Assembly (NCBI GenBank): GCA_022561415.1
Contig: JADFRH010000090.1
Span: 2,538-8,141 of the forward strand
Reading direction: 5' to 3'
Origin: Planctomycetota bacterium
GTDB lineage: Bacteria; Planctomycetota; Phycisphaerae; UBA1845
Length of the DNA stretch: 5,604 nucleotides
The notes under the pieces are model-generated. The model was not told the DNA's origin. It made no database searches and was given only the letters and a program-made list of their open reading frames with translations. The translations under genes and the position numbers were made by a program. Below, piece after piece: positions 1 through 3,732 of the stretch (the stretch's first letter is position 1; every line of letters starts with the position of its first letter).

Positions 1-2
1 AG

Positions 3-971
3 AGTTACATGGACCGCTACATCAACCCGCGAAAGACGCGCACCGACCAGGATGAGTCTGACCGGGAGGACGCGGAGAGAACCAAGGAGCGCTTCCCGGA
101 AGAGCCGGTTCGCGACGTTCTGCTCTTCCTGCTTGAAAACGCGCCGCTCGAAGACTGGGAGGCGGACATCCTGTCGATCATCCGCGAGGAGGCTTACTAC
201 TTCGCGCCGCAGGGTCAGACCAAGATCATGAACGAAGGGTGGGCGAGCTACTGGCACTCCACGCTGATGACGACTTACATCCTCTCGGCCAGCGAACTCA
301 TCGACTATTGCGAGCATCACTCCGGGACGCTGGCGACCTCACCGGGGCAGCTCAACCCCTACAAGCTCGGTATCGAGTTGCTGCGCGACATCGAGCGGCG
401 ATGGAACACCGATCGCTACGGACCCGAGTACGATGCCTGCGACGACATGGCAGAGCGCCGCGAATGGGGCAAGGGCAAGGAGCCGAAAGGTCGTGTGGTC
501 GGGAGGGGTTCACCGGGGCGGGAGAAGATCTTCGAGATCCGTGCGATCTACAACGACGTCACGTTCCTGGACGAATTCCTCACGCCCGAGTTCGTCGACG
601 ACCAGAAGCTCTACCACTACCGCTTCGATCCCGGCACCCGCCGCATGGTCGTCGTCAACCGCGACTTCAAGAAAATCAAAGCGCAGATGCTGTTCATGCT
701 CACCAACCATGCCCAGCCCTATATTTATGTCGTCGACGGCAATTATCGAAACCGCGGCGAGCTCTATCTCAGTCACCGCCACAGCGGCGCCGACATCGAC
801 ATCAAATATGCCGTGGGAACCCTCAAACACCTGCAGCGAATCTGGCAGCGGCCCGTACACCTGGCGGCCCGAATCGATGACGATCCCGTCCTGTTCAGTT
901 TCGACGGGGAACAGTCCACGCAGCAGCACATCGGTGAGGGTATCGAGTTGCCGGCCACCGTGCTGACCTAG
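3..971 (+). CDS. spoVR: SpoVR/YcgB family protein, 3' part (N-terminus outside window)
   Basis: This is the C-terminal 322 residues of a SpoVR family protein. Members are cytoplasmic and usually about 470-510 residues (SpoVR of Bacillus, YcgB of E. coli), so roughly a third is missing to the left. The ATG at position 9 is probably internal: the frame is open to the edge (Ser-Tyr precede it), and the MDRYINP motif normally lies inside these proteins. Counting from that Met, the family signature covers residues 48-83, with EDWEADIL, EEAYYFAPQGQTKIMNEGWA and SYWH. It is followed by a YDACDDMAE region and a C-terminal part containing FDPGTRRMVVVNRDFKKIK. The name comes from a spore cortex defect in Bacillus, but the family is widespread in non-sporulating bacteria, often beside the PrkA/YeaG kinase and YeaH, and its biochemistry is unresolved. 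The gene is intact to its TAG stop and converges on the secreted-protein gene. Confidence 0.93.
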   Translation, partial: SYMDRYINPRKTRTDQDESDREDAERTKERFPEEPVRDVLLFLLENAPLEDWEADILSIIREEAYYFAPQGQTKIMNEGWASYWHSTLMTTYILSASELIDYCEHHSGTLATSPGQLNPYKLGIELLRDIERRWNTDRYGPEYDACDDMAERREWGKGKEPKGRVVGRGSPGREKIFEIRAIYNDVTFLDEFLTPEFVDDQKLYHYRFDPGTRRMVVVNRDFKKIKAQMLFMLTNHAQPYIYVVDGNYRNRGELYLSHRHSGADIDIKYAVGTLKHLQRIWQRPVHLAARIDDDPVLFSFDGEQSTQQHIGEGIELPATVLT

Positions 972-1025
972 ACGTCAATCCGGCAGAATATGGGTTGGAC
1001 CCCGATACGCTCAGACAACCAACGC

Positions 1026-3386
1026 CTAGGATCCGTCGAAAAGCGCCATGAATCGGCCTACGTCCTTCAGGTCGACGTCGCCGTCTACATCGAAGTCGAA
1101 CACCACACACTTCGGATCAATCATGGCCTGGCCCGGGGCAGACAAACAGCCAGCAAGGTCGGGCATATCCACTAGATCGACGCTCTGGTCGCCGTTGAAG
1201 TCTCCCGTGGCGAGCTGTACGAGCGCTCCACAGCCGAGTGTCTCGATCTGTGCGCCGAAATCGACCAGCCGCTCGTGGTAGATCCGGCAGTTGTCGAGCG
1301 TGATTCGGGAGTTGGCGCCGAACTCCAAGTCACGCACGTAGAGCGCTTCGACGCACGGCCCGGAACTGACGGTGTTCGCAAAGGCGTTGACAAACGTGAC
1401 CTCGCCACCCGGTACGATCATGACCGTCCCCATGGCGAAGTTCGAATGAAGATTCCTGTCCGCCAGGGCGTCGACATCCGTATCGAATCCCTCGAACGTA
1501 GATCCCAAGTCGATCCCGCCGACCTCGAACTGAATCGGTAGCGGGCTCGAGGTAAGAATCAGCTCACCCTCGACCCAATCAAACAGGCTCGGGTAGGCGC
1601 TTTGGTTGTCGAAGTCACCCGCAAGCTGCATGATAACGGGCTCACCTGACCCTTTCGGGTCGGGGCGAACCTCGACCACCGCGCCGAACAGAACCCGGAA
1701 CGACCCATGAACCACCAGCGCGGGTCCGCCGGGAAACCCACCGCTTGCACGACCATCACCGCGCGCGGCCACGGCCGCCGTGGAGAAATACTTGAAGATC
1801 GGTAGCGTTCGCCCGCCCTGAGGCCGGACGGTATCACCGCTGCCGGGGGGGCAGAGCTGGGGCATGCAAGAGCAGGGTGAGACACCGGTACCGTCCAGCT
1901 CGAGATCGCCGAACAGAGTCCCGGTCATCTCGCCGCGAAACGTCACCTGCTCGTCAGCGCCACAGAGGGTGGGGAGCAGTCGGAGTGATTGCGCAGTCAT
2001 CGAGGCCGACACCGTGGGGTCTGCGGCCGGATCTCCGACGAACGTGCCGCCCTCGCCGATGGTGAAGGGACCGCTACGGACATCGATCACGCGATCGTTA
2101 CCGATGACGATCATTCCGTTATTGGTGATGCCACCCAAATCGATGGGGTCGATCATCAGGTCACCGGTCCCAATTTGCGTGACCTCTAGAACCGCCCCGG
2201 AACGTATCCTGAGCCCCTCAATCTCGACGGTCTCGTCGAGGAACACCTGCGCCGCGTCCAGAGTGACGTAGAGACTTGCGACGTTCTGGTTGTTGTCCGG
2301 GTAACCGCCGGCGAGATTCCAGATGTCATCCGTCCAGGCATGCTGGCCCGGCGCCGAAGTGACACACTCGTCCGGAATGCCATCTACGGGATTGGTGTCG
2401 GTCGAGAAGCCGCTTGCGATATCGCACTCGTCGGGAATTCCGTTTTGGTTGCAGTCGTCACACGCGGGGATGCGCGGGCACCCGGCAATGTCGCATTCGT
2501 CCGGGACACCGTTACCGTTGCAGTCCACGCTCTGCCCGCATCCGGGAAAGAGACCGCACGATTCGCCCGGCGATCCACAGGTGAGGTCGCATTGATCCGG
2601 CACGCCGTTCCCGTTGCAATCGACTCCGGGAAGGCATTCGCTGGTCGCCTCGACACAAAACTCCTCTTTGACACAAGGCGGTTTCCCCTCCGCGCACGTT
2701 CCTAAGCCGTCGCAGAGGCTGAGCCCGTTACAGAAAACGCCGTCGTCACAGGGTGTTTCCGCCGCGCGGGGAACCAGATCGTCGCAGTTGCCCTCGGCGC
2801 CGGCGTTCAGGCAGAACGCATCATTGCACACGTCACCCGCGCCCGTGCAATCGACCGGCACGCCTATACATTCTCCGTTCTCGCAAGTGTCCAGAACCGT
2901 ACACGCATCCGCATCGTCGCATGGTCCGTCGAGAATCTGGAAGTCGCAGATCCCGGCGCCGTCACATAGCTCCGTGAAGCACGCCTGTTGAGGCTCACCG
3001 CACGTGGTACCCGCCGGCGCGAAGTTGAGAACGCACGTGCCCAGTCCGTCACACATGTCCGGTTCGTCGCACGCATCCTGCACGGGCAAGCCGCACGCCG
3101 TTCCGCTCGACCAATTCGGGTGTGTACAGTTTCCCTGATCGTCGCAGCGGTCGTAGGTGCAGTCGTTTCCGTCGTCTTTGCAAACGGCGCCGACCGGGGA
3201 GATTAAGTACCGACAGGAACCGTCCGTGCAGCGATCCGCTGTGCAATCGCTCTGGTCGTCGCAGTCGCTGTCCACGCTGCAAGGACCGGTGCCCGCAACC
3301 ACCACCGCCCGTTCAATCGCGATGGAAGCTACAGGCGTGAGAAGGGCGACCAGCGCCGCGGCCACCAAAGAACGAAACTTGAACAC
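1026..3386 (-). CDS. Secreted cysteine-rich mosaic protein with calcium-loop tail
   Basis: This 786-residue protein is predicted to be exported. Residues 1-23 form a Sec signal peptide: Lys/Arg near the start, a hydrophobic LVAAALVALL core and a likely cut after Ser-Ile-Ala. Residues 36-251 hold 32 cysteines, mostly in seven four-Cys units. Residues 256-341 hold four Asp/Asn-rich NGxPDxC repeats. Residues about 350-725 are beta-rich with glycine turns (for example GLRIRSGAVLEV and GPFTIGEGGTFV) and resemble a right-handed beta-helix or solenoid, which is inference. Residues 729-740 and 764-775 are two EF-hand-type loops with Asp/Asn at positions 1, 3, 5, 9 and 12, as in dockerin-like tails of planctomycete exoproteins. 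The start is GTG, chosen because the signal peptide begins there and AGGGG lies 7 nt upstream. It ends in Phe-Asp-Gly-Ser-TAG. No catalytic motif is visible. A surface, adhesion or matrix role is plausible but unproven. Confidence 0.93.
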   Translation of the reverse strand: MFKFRSLVAAALVALLTPVASIAIERAVVVAGTGPCSVDSDCDDQSDCTADRCTDGSCRYLISPVGAVCKDDGNDCTYDRCDDQGNCTHPNWSSGTACGLPVQDACDEPDMCDGLGTCVLNFAPAGTTCGEPQQACFTELCDGAGICDFQILDGPCDDADACTVLDTCENGECIGVPVDCTGAGDVCNDAFCLNAGAEGNCDDLVPRAAETPCDDGVFCNGLSLCDGLGTCAEGKPPCVKEEFCVEATSECLPGVDCNGNGVPDQCDLTCGSPGESCGLFPGCGQSVDCNGNGVPDECDIAGCPRIPACDDCNQNGIPDECDIASGFSTDTNPVDGIPDECVTSAPGQHAWTDDIWNLAGGYPDNNQNVASLYVTLDAAQVFLDETVEIEGLRIRSGAVLEVTQIGTGDLMIDPIDLGGITNNGMIVIGNDRVIDVRSGPFTIGEGGTFVGDPAADPTVSASMTAQSLRLLPTLCGADEQVTFRGEMTGTLFGDLELDGTGVSPCSCMPQLCPPGSGDTVRPQGGRTLPIFKYFSTAAVAARGDGRASGGFPGGPALVVHGSFRVLFGAVVEVRPDPKGSGEPVIMQLAGDFDNQSAYPSLFDWVEGELILTSSPLPIQFEVGGIDLGSTFEGFDTDVDALADRNLHSNFAMGTVMIVPGGEVTFVNAFANTVSSGPCVEALYVRDLEFGANSRITLDNCRIYHERLVDFGAQIETLGCGALVQLATGDFNGDQSVDLVDMPDLAGCLSAPGQAMIDPKCVVFDFDVDGDVDLKDVGRFMALFDGS
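1044..1208 (-). other. Dockerin-like pair of calcium loops at the C-terminus
   Basis: Residues about 727-781 contain two loops. The first runs DFNGDQSVDLVD with ligands at Asp729, Asn731, Asp733, Ser735, Asp737 and Asp740. The second runs DFDVDGDVDLKD with Asp764, 766, 768, 770, 772 and 775. Each is followed by a short helix (MPDLAGCLSA and VGRFMALF). Spacing 1-3-5-7-9-12 is that of an EF-hand loop. The arrangement matches the type I dockerin-like tails frequent in planctomycete exoproteins, which need not bind cohesins. Confidence 0.85.
2364..2621 (-). repeat. Four Asp/Asn-rich NGxPDxC repeats in the mosaic protein
   Basis: Residues 256-267 read DCNGNGVPDQCD, 288-299 DCNGNGVPDECD and 311-322 DCNQNGIPDECD. 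A degenerate fourth copy with the cysteine order altered covers 328-341 and ends DGIPDEC. This motif is common in planctomycete secreted proteins and resembles the calcium-binding D-x-N/D-x-N-G-x-x-D pattern of thrombospondin type 3 repeats. Calcium binding with one disulfide per repeat is inferred. The copies are separated by 32, 23 and 17 residues, so the array becomes tighter toward the C-terminus. Confidence 0.88.
2673..3245 (-). repeat. Seven tandem four-cysteine units in the mosaic protein
   Basis: Units start at Cys48, 76, 106, 136, 162, 187 and 219, giving a period of 25-32 residues. Each follows roughly C-x(4-5)-C-x(4-8)-C-x(6-11)-C. Examples are CTADRCTDGSC, CTYDRCDDQGNC and CDEPDMCDGLGTC, and the CDGLGTC sub-motif recurs exactly in units 3 and 7. 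Such C-D-G/C-T units occur in large exported proteins of planctomycetes and myxobacteria. The cysteine number from 36 to 251 is even (32), compatible with full disulfide pairing outside the cell. The repeat is clear in protein but diverged in DNA, which suggests old duplications. Confidence 0.85.
3318..3386 (-). other. Sec signal peptide of the mosaic protein
   Basis: Residues 1-23 have a short basic n-region (Lys3, Arg5), a hydrophobic core rich in Leu, Ala and Val at residues 7-16, a Pro at 18, and an A-S-I-A cleavage region with small or neutral residues at -3 and -1. There is no cysteine lipobox, so signal peptidase I cleavage is expected rather than lipidation. No second hydrophobic helix is evident in the rest of the protein. 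Confidence 0.82.
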
Positions 3387-3393
3387 CCCAAGA

Positions 3394-3398
3394 CCCCT
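3394..3398 (-). promoter_or_regulatory. Ribosome binding site for the mosaic protein gene
   Basis: On the minus strand AGGGG lies 7 nt upstream of the GTG codon at 3386. This fits Shine-Dalgarno pairing and decides the GTG start over any upstream extension of the same open frame, which has no stop until the TGA at 3593-3591. Confidence 0.6.
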
Positions 3399-3475
3399 GG
3401 TTTTTTCGCGGCGCGATCCAGCGACCGCGGTGGTGCAGCGAGATCCGCTCGGCCTTCGCGAAATCGCCGGACCCT

Positions 3476-3590
3476 CTACCCGTCCAAGCGACAGAACTCG
3501 CCGGCGATCACGACCTTCTTGCCGCCGGTCGGAAGAAACCCCGAAGACGACAAGATTATCGGCCTCGGTGTACAGCTCGCACTCCTTTCC
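3476..3590 (-). pseudogene. Coding-like remnant or frameshifted micro-gene
   Basis: Two overlapping minus-strand frames join into a protein-like stretch if one base is removed from the G4 run (CCCC on the plus strand at 3539-3542). The upstream frame gives KECELYTEADNLVVFG, and the downstream frame continues FLPTGGKKVVIAGEFCRLDG to the TAG at 3478-3476. By my count about 30 of these 36 codons end in G or C, while the part of the downstream frame to the right of the segment is only about half GC at third positions. No ATG or GTG fits. A CTG at 3575-3573 lies 6 nt after AAGGAG, giving 32 residues if the frame is repaired. I do not recognise the product. It could be a decayed gene, a sequencing error in a homopolymer, programmed frameshifting, or chance. 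Confidence 0.35.
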
Positions 3591-3607
3591 TCAATACCTC
3601 CGTGTAC
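3563..3607. repeat. Imperfect 11-bp direct repeat CCTCNGTGTAC
   Basis: CCTCGGTGTAC at 3563-3573 and CCTCCGTGTAC at 3597-3607 match at 10 of 11 positions, 34 bp start to start, which is a little over three helical turns. On the minus strand both lie downstream of the candidate promoter and flank the GGAAAGGAG sequence. The right copy also forms a small hairpin, TCCG-TACA-CGGA. It could be a regulator site or a trace of local duplication. Confidence 0.3.
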
Positions 3608-3664
3608 GGAATGTGACCGGTTCAGCCGCGCGAGACGAGGTTCATCAAGGCAACAGCGGCGACC

Positions 3665-3676
3665 GGGGACAGTCAC
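3665..3676. repeat. GGGGACAGTCAC intergenic motif
   Basis: GGGGACAGTCAC, followed by GCGTTATTATA, sits just downstream of the candidate promoter. From memory, GGGGACAGTCAC and its relatives recur between genes in many Gram-negative and planctomycete genomes, sometimes near IS200-like or REP-associated tyrosine transposase genes. Only one copy is present here, with no inverted partner, so this is at best a solitary half-element. Confidence 0.25.
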
Positions 3677-3681
3677 GCGTT

Positions 3682-3710
3682 ATTATAGCCCCAACCGAGG
3701 GAAATCGCAA
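3682..3710 (-). promoter_or_regulatory. Candidate sigma-70-type promoter reading leftward
   Basis: On the minus strand TTGCGA (3710-3705, four of six to TTGACA) is followed after 17 bp by a perfect TATAAT (3687-3682). In an otherwise GC-rich region this AT-rich hexamer stands out. A transcript would start near 3675, run through the coding-like segment and reach the GTG of the secreted-protein gene after about 290 nt. The kinase ends 23 bp upstream of the -35 box, so the site is placed to make the downstream gene independent of the kinase. Start-site data are lacking. Confidence 0.5.
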
Positions 3711-3725
3711 GTATCCGCCCCAACC
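3688..3725. repeat. Direct repeat GCCCCAACC flanking the -35 box
   Basis: GCCCCAACC occurs exactly at 3688-3696 and 3717-3725, 29 bp start to start. On the minus strand the copies read GGTTGGGGC. One lies upstream of the candidate -35 box and the other abuts TATAAT inside the spacer. That position would suit an operator, but nine-base repeats of C and G can also arise by chance in such DNA. Confidence 0.4.
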
Positions 3726-3732
3726 CTCAGGC

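Larger units (their letters stand above)
3387..3732. other. 346-bp intergenic region between kinase and secreted-protein genes
   Basis: This is the only long stretch without an assured gene. Read on the minus strand from the kinase stop, it contains in order: a first GGTTGGGGC copy, a promoter-like TTGCGA/TATAAT pair overlapping the second copy, GTGACTGTCCCC, a pair of 11-mers (GTACACNGAGG), a GGAAAGGAG sequence, a coding-like segment ending at the TAG at 3478-3476, and about 90 bp of GC-rich sequence with no clear motif before the AGGGG ribosome site. I see no intrinsic terminator with a T-run behind the kinase gene. Confidence 0.7.

Noticed and set aside
239..880. 213-codon plus-strand frame inside spoVR
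   Set aside because: The product is Arg/His/Leu-rich and overlaps the SpoVR signature in another frame.
993..1023. Possible terminator hairpin between the convergent stops
   Set aside because: GGTTG/CAACC or GTTGG/CCAAC give only 5 bp with loops of 18-20 nt and no T-run on either strand.
3476..3541. Resemblance of the GGKKVVIAGEFCRLDG segment to a delta-60 type repeat
   Set aside because: Only a few residues agree, there is one copy, and the frame stops at once. It is too weak to name a family.
3387..3590. N-terminal extension of the secreted protein in the same open frame
   Set aside because: The GTG at 3386 has a ribosome site and begins a textbook signal peptide. An extension would bury it behind about 68 Arg-rich residues.
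3476..3676. 66-codon minus-strand ORF taken as a whole gene
   Set aside because: Only its C-terminal third looks coding. The N-terminal part has near-random third positions, and the better continuation is in the other frame, so it is reported as a possible frameshifted remnant.
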